64,000 nt of DNA from Xenophilus sp. AP218F (GCA_002213445.1 NJIE01000009.1:179433-243432), one strand, 5' to 3'. Shown: positions 18,311-27,882, numbered from the stretch's first letter. Made by a program: numbers and translations. The notes: generated by a model not told the origin, from the letters alone.

Positions 18311-19581
18311 ATGCCAAAAACGGATCCGAAAACCTGCTGGCCGACGAATTGCTGATCGACGCCGAAGCCGACGACGACGGTGTGCAGCAGCAAACCGTCG
18401 CCCTCGCCCGTCCCTGGCTGTTGCTGCTGGGCCTGGTGCTGGTGGGCCTCAACCTGCGCCCGGCGCTCTCCAGCCTGTCGCCGGTCCTGGGCAGCGTCGT
18501 CGCCGCCACCGGCATGAGCAGCACCATGGCCGGCCTGCTCACCACGCTGCCGGTGGCCTGCCTCGGCATTTTCGGCCCGCTGGCGCCGCACCTCGCGCGC
18601 CGCCTCGGCAGCGAGAAAACCATCGCCCTGGCGCTGTCGATTCTGGCGCTGGGCATCTTGCTGCGCACGCAGCTGGGCTTGTTCGGCCTGTTCGCCGGCT
18701 CGGTGCTGGCCGGCGCCGGCATCGGCATCACCGGCGTGCTGCTGCCCGGCATCGTCAAGCGCGACTTCGCGCGCAAGGCCAGCCTGATGACCGGCGTCTA
18801 CACCATGGCCCTGTGCGCCGGCGCGGCGCTCGCCGCCGGCCTGACCGTGCCGGTGCAGGAGCATTTCCAGCACGACTGGCGCCCGGCGCTGGCCGTCTGG
18901 GCCACTCCGGCGCTGCTGGCCCTGCTGGTCTGGTGGCCGCAGCTCAAAGGCGGCCCCATCGCCCATCACGGCAAGTGGGAAGTGAAAGGACTGTGGCGCG
19001 ACCCGCTGGCCTGGCAGGTGACGCTGTTCATGGGCTTGCAGTCGTCGATGGCCTACATCGTGTTCGGCTGGCTGCCGTCCATCCTGATCGACCGCGGCCT
19101 GACGCCGATGAGCGCCGGCCTGATGCTGTCGCTGTCCACCATGGTGCAAGTGCTGGCCTCCCTGCTGGTGCCCGCGCTGTCGCACCGCTGCGTCGATCAG
19201 CGCCCGCCCATCCTGGCGACGGCGCTGTGCGTGGTGTCCGGCCTGATGGGCATGCTGTTCGCGCCCGTCGACAATCTGCTGCCGTGGGCGGTGCTGCTGG
19301 GCCTGGGCCAGGGCGGCATCTTCAGCGTGGCGCTGAGCCTGCTCGCCCACCGCTCCCCCGATTCCCACGTCGCCGCTCACCTGTCCGGCATGGCGCAGGG
19401 CGTGGGCTATATGCTGGCTTCGCTTGGCCCGCTGTCGGTCGGCCTGATCCGCGACCATACCCACAGCGTCTACCCGCTGGCCCTGCTGTTCGCCCTGATC
19501 GCCAGCGCGACGCTGGGCATGGGCATGCTGGCCGGCCGCAAGCGGCTGGTGCAAGTCAGCTCTCGTCCGCTTCAGGACTGA
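18307..19581 (+). CDS. CynX/NimT-family MFS transporter
   Basis: A 424-residue membrane protein with about 12 predicted helices after an acidic N-terminal tail (~35 residues). The first helix region LGLVLVGLNLRPALSSLSPVL and the GITGVLLPGIVKRDF loop are characteristic of the CynX/NimT/YycB group (cyanate or nitroimidazole export in other bacteria). The substrate is not deducible. It is translationally coupled to the GntR regulator and ends at a strong terminator. Confidence 0.88.
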   Translation: MNAKNGSENLLADELLIDAEADDDGVQQQTVALARPWLLLLGLVLVGLNLRPALSSLSPVLGSVVAATGMSSTMAGLLTTLPVACLGIFGPLAPHLARRLGSEKTIALALSILALGILLRTQLGLFGLFAGSVLAGAGIGITGVLLPGIVKRDFARKASLMTGVYTMALCAGAALAAGLTVPVQEHFQHDWRPALAVWATPALLALLVWWPQLKGGPIAHHGKWEVKGLWRDPLAWQVTLFMGLQSSMAYIVFGWLPSILIDRGLTPMSAGLMLSLSTMVQVLASLLVPALSHRCVDQRPPILATALCVVSGLMGMLFAPVDNLLPWAVLLGLGQGGIFSVALSLLAHRSPDSHVAAHLSGMAQGVGYMLASLGPLSVGLIRDHTHSVYPLALLFALIASATLGMGMLAGRKRLVQVSSRPLQD

Positions 19582-19588
19582 CAACGAC

Positions 19589-19617
19589 GAAAAAGGCGCC
19601 GCCCGGCGCCTTTTTCG
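19589..19617. terminator. Bidirectional terminator
   Basis: AAAAAGGCGCCGCCCGGCGCCTTTTT forms a GGCGCC/GGCGCC-type hairpin with A- and T-tracts on both sides. It serves the plus-strand transporter and the minus-strand gene ending at 19646. Confidence 0.9.
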
Positions 19618-19645
19618 TTTATTGCTTGGTTATCCCCCGCCTGTC

Positions 19646-20170
19646 TCACGCCCTGGGCGCGGCGATGATGCCGTAGCGCTGCCACAAGGCCGGCAGGTCT
19701 GCCACCGCCAGCGGCAGCGTCGCGCCGCCCAAGGCCAGCGCGGCCGGCAGCGCCGCCACGTCGCCGTCCCAGTCCGGCAGCGCCTCTTCCAGAATGCGCG
19801 GCAGGTCGCGATCGTCCACCACCGCCAATTCGCCGCCTATCTCCAGCAGCAGCATGCCTTGCGGCGTCATCCACGCCGAACGCGCCGGCACGTTGTCGTC
19901 GCAAGGCAGGGTATCCCAGCCGCTGGGGGTGCGCCGCGCCACCAGCGGCGCGGCGTCCAATTGCACGTAGACCTTTTGCGGACCGTTCTGCACGTAGCAG
20001 CGCCCCAGCCCGTCCCGACTGTAGTTGCGATTGAAATAGTCCACCATCGCTTCGTGCTGCAAGCGCTGGTCCTTGATCCACCACTGCCCGCGCGCATCCA
20101 GGCGCAGCCAGCCGAATACCGCCGGCGCCGTCGGCCATTTGGCCATCGCGGCCAATACCATCGCATCCAT
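19646..20170 (-). CDS. Conserved hypothetical protein
   Basis: A 174-residue soluble protein. The sequence has a DUF-like pattern: FGWLRLDARGQWWIKDQRLQHEAM, YFNRNYSRDGLGRCYVQNGPQKVYVQLD and GELAVVDDRDLPRILEEALPDW. It resembles small cytoplasmic proteins seen next to ABC exporters in betaproteobacteria, but no named family was recognised. It starts 49 bases after the stop of the permease gene and probably ends that operon. Confidence 0.65.
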   Translation of the reverse strand: MDAMVLAAMAKWPTAPAVFGWLRLDARGQWWIKDQRLQHEAMVDYFNRNYSRDGLGRCYVQNGPQKVYVQLDAAPLVARRTPSGWDTLPCDDNVPARSAWMTPQGMLLLEIGGELAVVDDRDLPRILEEALPDWDGDVAALPAALALGGATLPLAVADLPALWQRYGIIAAPRA

Positions 20171-20219
20171 TCCCGCCCCTCCTTGCAGACTGCGTCCGCC
20201 TTGTTGTTGTCGCCGCCGC

Positions 20220-22712
20220 TCAGCCCGCGCCGCGCAGCGCGCTCATCGGCGCGGCGCGCGTCACCCGGCCCACCAGCGGCCAGCCGGCCAGTGTCACCAC
20301 CAGCACACCACAAACGCCTCCCAGCGGCAATAGCCAGAAGTTGAGCAGCAGCGGCAGCTTGAACAGTTTCACCGCCGCCAGCGCGCCGATGCCCATCGCG
20401 CCGGCCGCGGCCAGCACGCCGGCGATCAGCCCCAGCCAGGCCAGTTCGGCCAGCACCACGCTGCGCACCTGCCGTCGCGACGCGCCCAGCGCGCGCATCA
20501 GGCCGATATCGAACAGCCGCTCGTCGCGGGTGGCGGCCAGCGAAGCCCATAGCACCAGCACGCCGGCGGCCAGCGCCAGCATGAACATCGCCTCCACGCC
20601 GCGCGCCAGCTTGTCCACCATCGCCCGGACTTCGTTGAGGATGCTGCCCACGTCGATGACGGTGATATTGGGAAAGCGCTGGGCCAGCCGGTTGGAGAAG
20701 GCTTCGTCGGCCGGGTCCAGCCGGAAGCTGGTGATCCAGCTGGCCGGCTGGCCGGCGAATTGCCGCGGCGTGCCGATCACGAAGAAATTCACCCGGAAGC
20801 TGTCCCAGGCCACGTCGCGCAGGCTGGTGACCTTGGCGCGGTAAGTCGTGCCCGCCAGGTCGAAAGCCAGCGTGTCGCCGAGCTTGATGCCCAGCGTGTC
20901 GGCCAGCCCGCGCTCCACCGAGAACTGCGCCTTGGCCTTGCCGCCCTCCCACCAGCGCCCGGCCGCCAGACGGTTGCCTTCCGGCAGCACGTCGCGCCAG
21001 GACAGGTTGAATTCGCGCTCGGCCATGCGCCGCGCCTTTTCATCATCATACGCCGCCGGCCGCACCGGCCGGTCGTTGATTTCGATCAGGCGCGCGCGCA
21101 GCATCGGCGCCAGCTCCGGCACCGGTCGCCCCTCGGCGGCGAAGGCGTCGCGGAAAGCGTCCAGCTGCCGCGCCTGGATATTGATCACGAATTTGTTGGG
21201 CGCGTCGGCCGGCACGCTGCGCTGCCACGCGCCGATCAGGTCGTCCTTGACCACGGTGAGCGTCAGCAGGGCCATCAGTCCCACCGCCAGCGCCGCGATC
21301 TGCATCACCGCCAGCCACTGCCGCCGCGCCAGGTTGGCGAGGCCGAAGCGCCAGCCCACCCGCCGCCCGCGCGGCAGGCGACGCAGCAGCAGCACCAGGC
21401 CCAAGGCCAGCGCCGCCACCGCGGCGAGGAAAGCGAATAGCCCGAACAGCAGCCAGCCGGCCAGCGTCGGGTCGCCCACCTGCCAGGACGCCAGCGCCAG
21501 CAGCGCGCCCACCGCCAGCAGGGACGGCAACAGGCTCTGGCCGCTGGGCGGCAGCTCCTGGCGCAATACCGCGGCCGGCGAAATGTGGCGGATAGCCATC
21601 AGCGGCGGCAGCGCGAGGCCGGCCAGCAAGGTCAGCGAGGCCAGCGGGCCCACCAGCCACGGCAACGCGCCCGGATCGGGCAGGATGTCGCCGACGTAGC
21701 CGCTGGCCAGCCGCATCAGTCCCATTTGCAAGCCGAAGCCGATGGCGGTGCCGACCGCGCCGGCGAGCAAGCCCAGCAAGGCGAACAGGCTGACGAACAA
21801 ACCCCACGCCTCGCTCGAACTCAGACCCAGGCAACGCAGCACCGCCACCTGCTGCCAGTGACGCGCCAGATAGCGGCGCACCACCAGCGCCACCGCCGAC
21901 GCCGCCAGCGCCACGGTCAGCATCGCGGTGAGGCCGAGGAAGCGCCGCGCCCGCTCCAGCGCCACGCGCACCTCGGGCCGCGACTCTTCGACGTTTTCCA
22001 GCTTGGCGCCTGCCGGCATCCTGGCGCGCAGCCACTGGCGATAGGCCGCCACCTGGCGTTCGTCGCCGGCGAGGAGCATGCGCCAGCGGATGCGGCTGCC
22101 TTCCTGAACCAGGCCGGTGGCCGCCAGATCGGCCTGATTGAAGATCAGGCGCGGAATGAAGTTGTAAAGGTCGACGCTGGCGTCCGGCTCACGCACGATC
22201 ACCGCCGCCAGCGTCAACTGGGCATTGCCGACGCCGAGCTTGTCGCCGGGCTTGAGCTTGAGCCGGTTCATCAGGCGGGCGTCCAGCCAGGCGCTGCCGG
22301 GAGCCGGGCTCAGCTTGCCGCTTTGCAGGCTGCCGTCGGCCAGTTGCAGCGTCACTTCGCCGCGCAGCGGGTAGTTGCCGCTCACCGCCTTGTAGAGCGC
22401 CAGCGTCGCCTGGCCGCCGCCGAAGGCCATCGACGGGAAGCTGGCGCTGTCGGCCAGCTGCAGGCCGCGCCGCCGCGCCTCCTGCCGCATCGCCTCCGGC
22501 GCGGGCTGGTTGTCGCTGTACACCAGATCGGCGGCCAGCAGCTGGCTGGCCTGGGTGCTGAGCGAGCGCTCCAGCCGGTCGGAGAAGAAGGCCACGCTGC
22601 TCATGGCCGCCACCGCCACCACCAGCGCCAGGGCGAGAATGGTCAGTTCGCCCGATACCAGCTCGCGGCGAATGAAGCGCGACACCAGCGCCAAACGTCC
22701 GCGCAAGGTCAT
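20220..22712 (-). CDS. FtsX-like ABC transporter permease (YbbP type)
   Basis: An 830-residue permease. An N-terminal membrane helix (LTILALALVVAVAAMSSVAFF) and a long periplasmic domain precede two FtsX-type helix sets: the first around residues 255-430 (TAMLTVALAASAVALVVRRYL...) and the second after ~700 (AMFMLALAAGVLVLWASLAATRDERLFDIGLMRALGASRRQVRS). This is the YbbP architecture of a lipoprotein or hydrophobic-compound exporter. Its ATG overlaps the stop of the ATPase gene by 4 bases. Confidence 0.9.
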   Translation of the reverse strand: MTLRGRLALVSRFIRRELVSGELTILALALVVAVAAMSSVAFFSDRLERSLSTQASQLLAADLVYSDNQPAPEAMRQEARRRGLQLADSASFPSMAFGGGQATLALYKAVSGNYPLRGEVTLQLADGSLQSGKLSPAPGSAWLDARLMNRLKLKPGDKLGVGNAQLTLAAVIVREPDASVDLYNFIPRLIFNQADLAATGLVQEGSRIRWRMLLAGDERQVAAYRQWLRARMPAGAKLENVEESRPEVRVALERARRFLGLTAMLTVALAASAVALVVRRYLARHWQQVAVLRCLGLSSSEAWGLFVSLFALLGLLAGAVGTAIGFGLQMGLMRLASGYVGDILPDPGALPWLVGPLASLTLLAGLALPPLMAIRHISPAAVLRQELPPSGQSLLPSLLAVGALLALASWQVGDPTLAGWLLFGLFAFLAAVAALALGLVLLLRRLPRGRRVGWRFGLANLARRQWLAVMQIAALAVGLMALLTLTVVKDDLIGAWQRSVPADAPNKFVINIQARQLDAFRDAFAAEGRPVPELAPMLRARLIEINDRPVRPAAYDDEKARRMAEREFNLSWRDVLPEGNRLAAGRWWEGGKAKAQFSVERGLADTLGIKLGDTLAFDLAGTTYRAKVTSLRDVAWDSFRVNFFVIGTPRQFAGQPASWITSFRLDPADEAFSNRLAQRFPNITVIDVGSILNEVRAMVDKLARGVEAMFMLALAAGVLVLWASLAATRDERLFDIGLMRALGASRRQVRSVVLAELAWLGLIAGVLAAAGAMGIGALAAVKLFKLPLLLNFWLLPLGGVCGVLVVTLAGWPLVGRVTRAAPMSALRGAG

Positions 22713-23401
22713 GCCCGCGCTCCGTTGAGCTTGCCGTCCACCAGCCGGTAGATGGCGTCGCAGCGCGCCGCCAGTTCGGTGTCGTGCGTCACCAGCACCA
22801 GCGCCGTGCCCTGCTCGGCGTTGAGCTGGAACAGCAGGTCGATGATCTGGCGGCCGGTGTGCGGGTCGAGATTGCCGGTGGGCTCGTCGGCGAACAGCAG
22901 GCCCGGATGGATGACGAAGGCGCGCGCCAGCGCCACCCGTTGCTGTTCCCCGCCGGACAAGTGGCGGGAGTAATGGCCCAGACGATGCTGCAGGCCCACC
23001 CGTTCCAGCATCTGGCGCGCGGCCTCGCGCGCGTCGCGGCGGCCGGCCAGCTCCAGCGGCAGCATCACGTTTTCCCAGGCGGTGAGCTGCGGCAGCAGCT
23101 GGAAGTTCTGGAACACGAAACCCACCTTGTCGCGGCGCAACAGGGCGCGGGCGTCCTCGTTCAGCCGGGATAGCGGCTGGCCAAACAGCGCCACCTCGCC
23201 GGCGCTGGGATGATCCAGTCCCGCCAGCAGCGACAACAAGGTAGACTTGCCGGAGCCGGAGGTGCCGACGATGGCCACGCTCTCGCCCGGATACAAGGTC
23301 AGCGAGGCGCTGCGCAGAATGTGCAGCGCCTCGCCGTGAAAATGAACCTGTTTGGCCAGTTCGCTGGCCGCCAATACCGCTTGTTTCTCCATCGGATTCA
23401 T
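22709..23401 (-). CDS. ABC transporter ATP-binding protein (YbbA type)
   Basis: A 230-residue LolD/YbbA-type ATPase. It has Walker A GTSGSGKST, the Q-loop VFQNFQLLP, the signature LSGGEQQRVALARA, Walker B GLLFADEPTGNLD and the H-loop VTHD. It pairs with the FtsX-like permease downstream. The first ATG (23399-23401) directly abuts the tesA ATG on the other strand as CATATG; an alternative start is three codons in (23392). Confidence 0.93.
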   Translation of the reverse strand: MNPMEKQAVLAASELAKQVHFHGEALHILRSASLTLYPGESVAIVGTSGSGKSTLLSLLAGLDHPSAGEVALFGQPLSRLNEDARALLRRDKVGFVFQNFQLLPQLTAWENVMLPLELAGRRDAREAARQMLERVGLQHRLGHYSRHLSGGEQQRVALARAFVIHPGLLFADEPTGNLDPHTGRQIIDLLFQLNAEQGTALVLVTHDTELAARCDAIYRLVDGKLNGARA

Positions 23402-24004
23402 ATGCGCTCGATCATTGCGAAATATTTGTTGCCGCTATGGCTTGTTCTGTTCTCCGCCTTGCCGGCCGGCGCCGCCACCATCCTGGTGTTCGGCGACAGC
23501 CTGTCTGCCGGCTACGGCCTGGCGCCGGGCCAGGGCTGGGTGGCCTTGCTCGCGCGCGAGCTGGCCGGCCGCCATCAGGTGATCAACGCCAGCGTATCGG
23601 GCGAAACCACTGCCGGCGGCCTCTCCCGCTTGCCGGAGGCCCTCTCCCGCCACAAGCCGGACCTGCTGATTCTGGAACTGGGCGCCAACGATGGCCTGCG
23701 CGGCCTGCCCCTGTCCGCGATGCGCGACAACCTGCAAGCCATGCTGGACCTGGCGCGCCAGCGCAAGACGCAGGTGCTGCTGGTGGGAATGGCCCTGCCC
23801 CCGAACTATGGCCCGCAATACGGCGGCGAGTTCCGCGCCGTCTACGACGGCCTCGCGCGCAAGAACAAAGTGCGCTACGCGCCGCTGCTGGTGGCGGGCT
23901 TCGCCGCCGACCTGTCTTCGTTCCAGCCCGACGGCCTGCACCCCAAGGCCAGCCGCCAGCCGGACATGATGCGCACGGTCAAGGCCGCGATGCCATTCAA
24001 GTAA
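23402..24004 (+). CDS. tesA: Arylesterase / acyl-CoA thioesterase I-like SGNH hydrolase
   Basis: A 200-residue periplasmic SGNH/GDSL hydrolase with a signal peptide (IIAKYLLPLWLVLFSALPAGA). Conserved blocks are present: I FGDSLSAGYG (catalytic Ser), II VSGETTAGG, III LGANDGLRG, V DGLHPKASRQ (catalytic Asp and His). E. coli TesA is likewise divergent from ybbA. It hydrolyses thioesters and esters in the periplasm. The start is fixed at 23402, sharing no gap with the divergent ATPase start. Confidence 0.93.
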   Translation: MRSIIAKYLLPLWLVLFSALPAGAATILVFGDSLSAGYGLAPGQGWVALLARELAGRHQVINASVSGETTAGGLSRLPEALSRHKPDLLILELGANDGLRGLPLSAMRDNLQAMLDLARQRKTQVLLVGMALPPNYGPQYGGEFRAVYDGLARKNKVRYAPLLVAGFAADLSSFQPDGLHPKASRQPDMMRTVKAAMPFK

Positions 24005-24082
24005 CCGCGCGGCCAGGGCTTGCCAGCGCGCCGGCATCGCCACAGAATAACCGCCCAGCATTGCCAAAGACAGCTCTTTCCG

Positions 24083-25327
24083 ATGTCCTCCCGCGCTCTT
24101 CGCCTGCTCGCCCGCCAATGGCTGCGTCCTTATCGCCACCTCCCCGCCAACGTCTACGTCCAGGTGCTGTGCAGCCTGATCAACAATATGGGCGGCATCT
24201 CCAAGCTGTTTCTGCCCTTGTATCTGCGCGAGCACTACCAGCTGGGCTATAGCGAGGTGGGCATGATGATGGCGGTGTACGGCGCGGGCATGCTGACAGG
24301 CTCGCTCAAGGGCGGCAGCCTGTCCGACCGCTTCGACAGCCGGATACTGGCCACGCTGACGCTGGCCGTCTCCGGCCTGTGCCTGCTGCTCTTGGCCAGC
24401 ATGATGCCGCTGGCGCTGTTTGGCCCGGCATTGCTGCTGGCCGGCCTCGCCGACGGCGCTTTTCGCCCGCTCAACCAGCGCCTGGCGCTGGAGCCGTGCT
24501 CGCCGCGCCAGCGCCCGGTGGCGCAGGGCATGCTGCGGGTGGCGTTCAACCTCGGCGTCGCCATCGCCGGCATCAGCAGCGGCATCCTGGCAGCCTATGG
24601 CTATCAATGGGTGTACGCCGCCAACGCCGCCAGCACGCTGGCCGCGGCGGCCTGGCTGTGCTGGAGCTACCTGCGCCAACCGCTCGCGCCGGCCCTCTCT
24701 CCCCGCCTCCCGCCGGAAGCCGATGGCGACGGCAGCCCGTGGCGCGACCGCCCCTTTCTGCGCTGCATGCTGGCGCTGGTGCTGGTCACCGCCGCCTTCG
24801 ACCAGATGTACGTCACGCTCGCCATCTTCCTGCGCGAACACTACCAGTTGGGGCCCCACTGGGTGGGCTATCTGTTCACCCTCAACGGCTTGATGGTGGT
24901 GGCGTTGCAAATACCGGTGAGCCGCCGGATCCTGCACTGGGGGCTGCTGCGCAGCACCCAGATGGGCGTGCTGCTGACCGGCTGCTCGTTTCTATGGCTG
25001 AACCTCGGCCAGGGCGCGGGCTGGGCCATCCTGATGATGGCCTCGCTGACGCTGGGCGAATTGCTGGTTTCGCCCTGCTACGCCCAGCTGGTGATGCACC
25101 GCTCCGAAGGCCGGCTGCGCGGCCGTTATCTGGGCCTCTACAACGCCACCTGGAACGGACGCACCCTGTTCGCGCCGGCGCTGGGCAGCTCGCTGTACGG
25201 CCAGCTGGGCGGCCACGCGCTGTGGTGGCTGTGCGCGGCCGCCGCCAGCGTCGCCGTGCTGCTGCAACACTCGGCGCTGCGCGCCATGTTGGCGGGCGCG
25301 CCCGAGCCGGCCCCGCTACGGGCCTGA
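24083..25327 (+). CDS. MFS transporter
   Basis: A 414-residue major facilitator with about 12 helices. Helix 1-2 loop YLREHYQLGYSEVGMMMAVYGAGMLTGSLKGGSLSDRFDSR contains the motif-A-like GGSLSDRFDSR. A second YLFTLNGLMVV half follows with GRYLGLYNATWNGRTLFAPALG near helix 11. The internal repeat LREHYQLG is found in both halves. The substrate is unknown. The start at 24083 follows a conserved-looking N-terminus, and the 3' end overlaps the convergent diguanylate-cyclase gene by 12 bases. Confidence 0.85.
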   Translation: MSSRALRLLARQWLRPYRHLPANVYVQVLCSLINNMGGISKLFLPLYLREHYQLGYSEVGMMMAVYGAGMLTGSLKGGSLSDRFDSRILATLTLAVSGLCLLLLASMMPLALFGPALLLAGLADGAFRPLNQRLALEPCSPRQRPVAQGMLRVAFNLGVAIAGISSGILAAYGYQWVYAANAASTLAAAAWLCWSYLRQPLAPALSPRLPPEADGDGSPWRDRPFLRCMLALVLVTAAFDQMYVTLAIFLREHYQLGPHWVGYLFTLNGLMVVALQIPVSRRILHWGLLRSTQMGVLLTGCSFLWLNLGQGAGWAILMMASLTLGELLVSPCYAQLVMHRSEGRLRGRYLGLYNATWNGRTLFAPALGSSLYGQLGGHALWWLCAAAASVAVLLQHSALRAMLAGAPEPAPLRA

Positions 25328-26551
25328 CGGCTCGATTTCCTCGGCCAGGCACACCCGGTTGCGCCCGCTGCGCTTGGCGTGATACAGCGCCTGATCGGCG
25401 CGGCGCAGGCAGTTTTGCACCGGCTCGCCGGGCTGGCAGCCGGTGACGCCGATGGAGACGGTTTGCGGCCGGTCGGCCGGCAGGCCGTTGAAGACGGTGG
25501 TGGCCAGCGTCAGGCGCACGTCCTCCATCACCGCCAGCAAGGCCAGTCCGTCATGGCGCGGCGACAGCACCACGAACTCCTCGCCGCCATAACGCGCCAG
25601 CAGCATGCCGTCGGCCAGCCGCTGTTCGATCAGCTTGGCCACCTGGCGCAGCACTTCGTCGCCCACCAGATGCCCGTAGCTGTCGTTGACTTGCTTGAAC
25701 CAGTCCAGATCCAGCATCGCCACGCCCCACTCCGCATGGCGCTGCCAGCTTTGCTCGGCGCAACGGGTAAGCTGGCTGCGCAGGGCGCGCTGGTTGAGAC
25801 AGCCGGTCAGCGCGTCGGATTCGGCCAGCCGTTGCCGCTCCTCCAGCGCCGAGCGCAAGGCCTGCTGTTGCCGCTCCAGCTCCTCGTGCTTGGCCTGCAA
25901 GTCGTCATTCAGCGCCTGCAAGGAGGCCATCAGTCCCTGGTTGCTGCGCCGCAGCCGGGCGGTCTGGAACATGATCTGATGAAAATCGCTGACGAACTGC
26001 CACTCCACCAGCACGAACAGGCCGATGCCCAGCAGCAGCAAATCGTAGAGCGTGCCGGTTTCGCTGGTGAAACGGTACAGCGGATAGGCCCAATAGCCGA
26101 CAAAGTAGATCAGGTGCAAGTCGCGGCAGGGGGCCAGCAACAAGGAGATCACCGAAAACGACCCCGCCAGCCACAGCAGCACCACCATGCGGTAAGGATC
26201 GGCGGCATCGACGGGAAACATGCACAGCATCATGCTGCCCCAGAGCGCGGCGCTGAAAGCCATCCACTCGCGCAAATCCAGATAACGCCTCATCTCCGCC
26301 GCCGGGCCGTCGCGCCGGAAGCGCCACAACAACCAGGCGAACACGCATTCGTGCAGCAAAAACACGCCCACCCACAGGGCGATCACGGCCAGCGGCATGT
26401 GGCCGTACATCACCAGGCCGAAAACCGGCAGCGCCAGAAACGATTGCGCCACCGACTCGCCCAGGATGGCGACGAAGTTGCGGATCAGCACCCGCTCTTC
26501 CTGCGGGTGGCGTCCAACCGGCGGCAATTGAAAATAATCGCGCCAGGTCAT
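25316..26551 (-). CDS. Membrane diguanylate cyclase (GGDEF), downstream copy
   Basis: A 411-residue protein. About six membrane helices (residues ~35-205) are followed by a coiled coil (ALNDDLQAKHEELERQQQALRSALEE) and a GGDEF domain with SDALTGCLNQRAL, DLDWFKQVNDSYGH and the active-site loop RYGGEEF. This predicts c-di-GMP synthesis. The product-inhibition I-site RxxD is not at its usual five residues before GGEEF (sequence there is LADGMLLARY). Its ATG overlaps the upstream cyclase stop by 4 bases. Confidence 0.93.
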   Translation of the reverse strand: MTWRDYFQLPPVGRHPQEERVLIRNFVAILGESVAQSFLALPVFGLVMYGHMPLAVIALWVGVFLLHECVFAWLLWRFRRDGPAAEMRRYLDLREWMAFSAALWGSMMLCMFPVDAADPYRMVVLLWLAGSFSVISLLLAPCRDLHLIYFVGYWAYPLYRFTSETGTLYDLLLLGIGLFVLVEWQFVSDFHQIMFQTARLRRSNQGLMASLQALNDDLQAKHEELERQQQALRSALEERQRLAESDALTGCLNQRALRSQLTRCAEQSWQRHAEWGVAMLDLDWFKQVNDSYGHLVGDEVLRQVAKLIEQRLADGMLLARYGGEEFVVLSPRHDGLALLAVMEDVRLTLATTVFNGLPADRPQTVSIGVTGCQPGEPVQNCLRRADQALYHAKRSGRNRVCLAEEIEPSGP

Positions 26552-27756
26552 GGCGGATCTCCCGCCGGGCCGGCGGCGGCCACCCGGTTGCGCCCGCCGC
26601 GCTTGGCCTGGTAGAGCGCGACGTCGGCCCGTTCCAGCCAGCAGCGCACGGTGTCGCCGCGCGCCCAGCCGGCCACGCCTATCGACACCGTCACCCGCAA
26701 ACCGGGCGCCAGACGCGACCAGTTTTCCCGCTCCACCGCGATGCGCAACGCGTCCAGCCGCGGCAACAGGCTGCCGCCCTCGCTCTCCGCCGCCAGCAGC
26801 AGGAATTCCTCTCCGCCGTAACGGCCGAAGGCGTCGCCCTCGCGCAGTTCGGCGCTGACCAGCTCGCAAAAGCGGCACAGCACCTCGTCGCCGACCTGAT
26901 GGCCGAAGCGGTCGTTCACGTTCTTGAAGTGATCCAGATCGAACAAGGCGGCGGCAAAAGGCTGATCGCCGGCCTCGGCCTGCACCACCGCCTGCTCGGC
27001 CGCCTGCATCAAGGCGCGCAGGTTGAGGACGTGGGTCATCGGATCGCGCTGCACCATGTCCTCGATGCGGCGCAGGGTGTCGTTGAGGATGGCGTTGTCG
27101 CGCTCCAGTTGCCGGTTGTAGCGCTGCAGTCTCTGGCGCTGCTCCGCCTGCTCGTCGAGCAGGCACTGGTTCTCCACGCGCAGGCTGAACGATTCCAGCA
27201 CGCTGGCGTGCAGCTGGCGGGTAAAGCGGATCAGCACCAGCGCGTATACCAGCGCCGACAGCCCCACCCAGAACAACACCTCCTGCGGCAAGGTGAACAG
27301 CCGCCACAACAGCATGCCCCACACCGCGCACAGGCAGTAATAAAACAGGGCGCGCTGGCCGGAAAGCAGCGCCGAATGCGTGGAACATACCGCCACCAGC
27401 CAGGCCACCAGCACCAGGCTGTAATGCAGATCGTCCGCCGGCCACACCATCCACACCGTACAGCCCCAGCCTATGCTGATGCCGACCGCGCCCAGACAAA
27501 AACCGCGCCAGCCCGCGTCGATGGCCGCCGGATCGGTTTCCGCCCGCCGCAGGCAATGCCGGGTGGCCTGTTGATAGAGGATTTGCAGGCACAGCATGGG
27601 CAGCCACCAGCGCAACAACTGCTCGGCCGCCACACGTTGAAACAGCACCACCACCAGCAGGCTGGAAGCCGCCATGGCAAAGGGCTGGACCTGCCGCACG
27701 CACCCCATCACGTGCAGGCGGGTAGCCCGTCGCAACAGCAATGGCCGGTTGGGCAC
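26548..27756 (-). CDS. Membrane diguanylate cyclase (GGDEF), upstream copy
   Basis: A 402-residue protein with six predicted helices in residues ~25-180, a coiled coil (EQAEQRQRLQRYNRQLERDN), then GGDEF: RDPMTHVLNLRAL, FDLDHFKNVNDRFGHQVGDE and RYGGEEF. REGD lies five residues before GGEEF, so the RxxD inhibition site is intact here. The two cyclases share overall plan but have diverged strongly; they look like an old tandem duplication transcribed together. Signals sensed by the membrane parts are unknown. Confidence 0.93.
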   Translation of the reverse strand: MPNRPLLLRRATRLHVMGCVRQVQPFAMAASSLLVVVLFQRVAAEQLLRWWLPMLCLQILYQQATRHCLRRAETDPAAIDAGWRGFCLGAVGISIGWGCTVWMVWPADDLHYSLVLVAWLVAVCSTHSALLSGQRALFYYCLCAVWGMLLWRLFTLPQEVLFWVGLSALVYALVLIRFTRQLHASVLESFSLRVENQCLLDEQAEQRQRLQRYNRQLERDNAILNDTLRRIEDMVQRDPMTHVLNLRALMQAAEQAVVQAEAGDQPFAAALFDLDHFKNVNDRFGHQVGDEVLCRFCELVSAELREGDAFGRYGGEEFLLLAAESEGGSLLPRLDALRIAVERENWSRLAPGLRVTVSIGVAGWARGDTVRCWLERADVALYQAKRGGRNRVAAAGPAGDPP

Positions 27757-27819
27757 CTCGTCTCCTCGTTCGACTTTACGCTGCCTTCATGATAGGGGAT
27801 GCGGCCTTATGGCGGCGAA

Positions 27820-27855
27820 AAACAAAACCCCGCCGGCTGCAAGCGGGCGGGGCGG
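27820..27855 (-). terminator. Terminator after the 2-Cys peroxiredoxin gene
   Basis: A CCCCGCC...GGCGGGG hairpin (27828-27852) precedes a T-rich run on the minus strand, about 30 bases after the stop codon at 27883. Confidence 0.75.
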
Positions 27856-27882
27856 GAGGCAAAAGCGGACCTTGCCGGGAGA

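Noticed and set aside
18091..19584. Long Gln/His/Arg-rich frame opposite the CynX-type transporter
   Set aside because: Composition is that of a mirror frame of a membrane protein; no ribosome site or domain.
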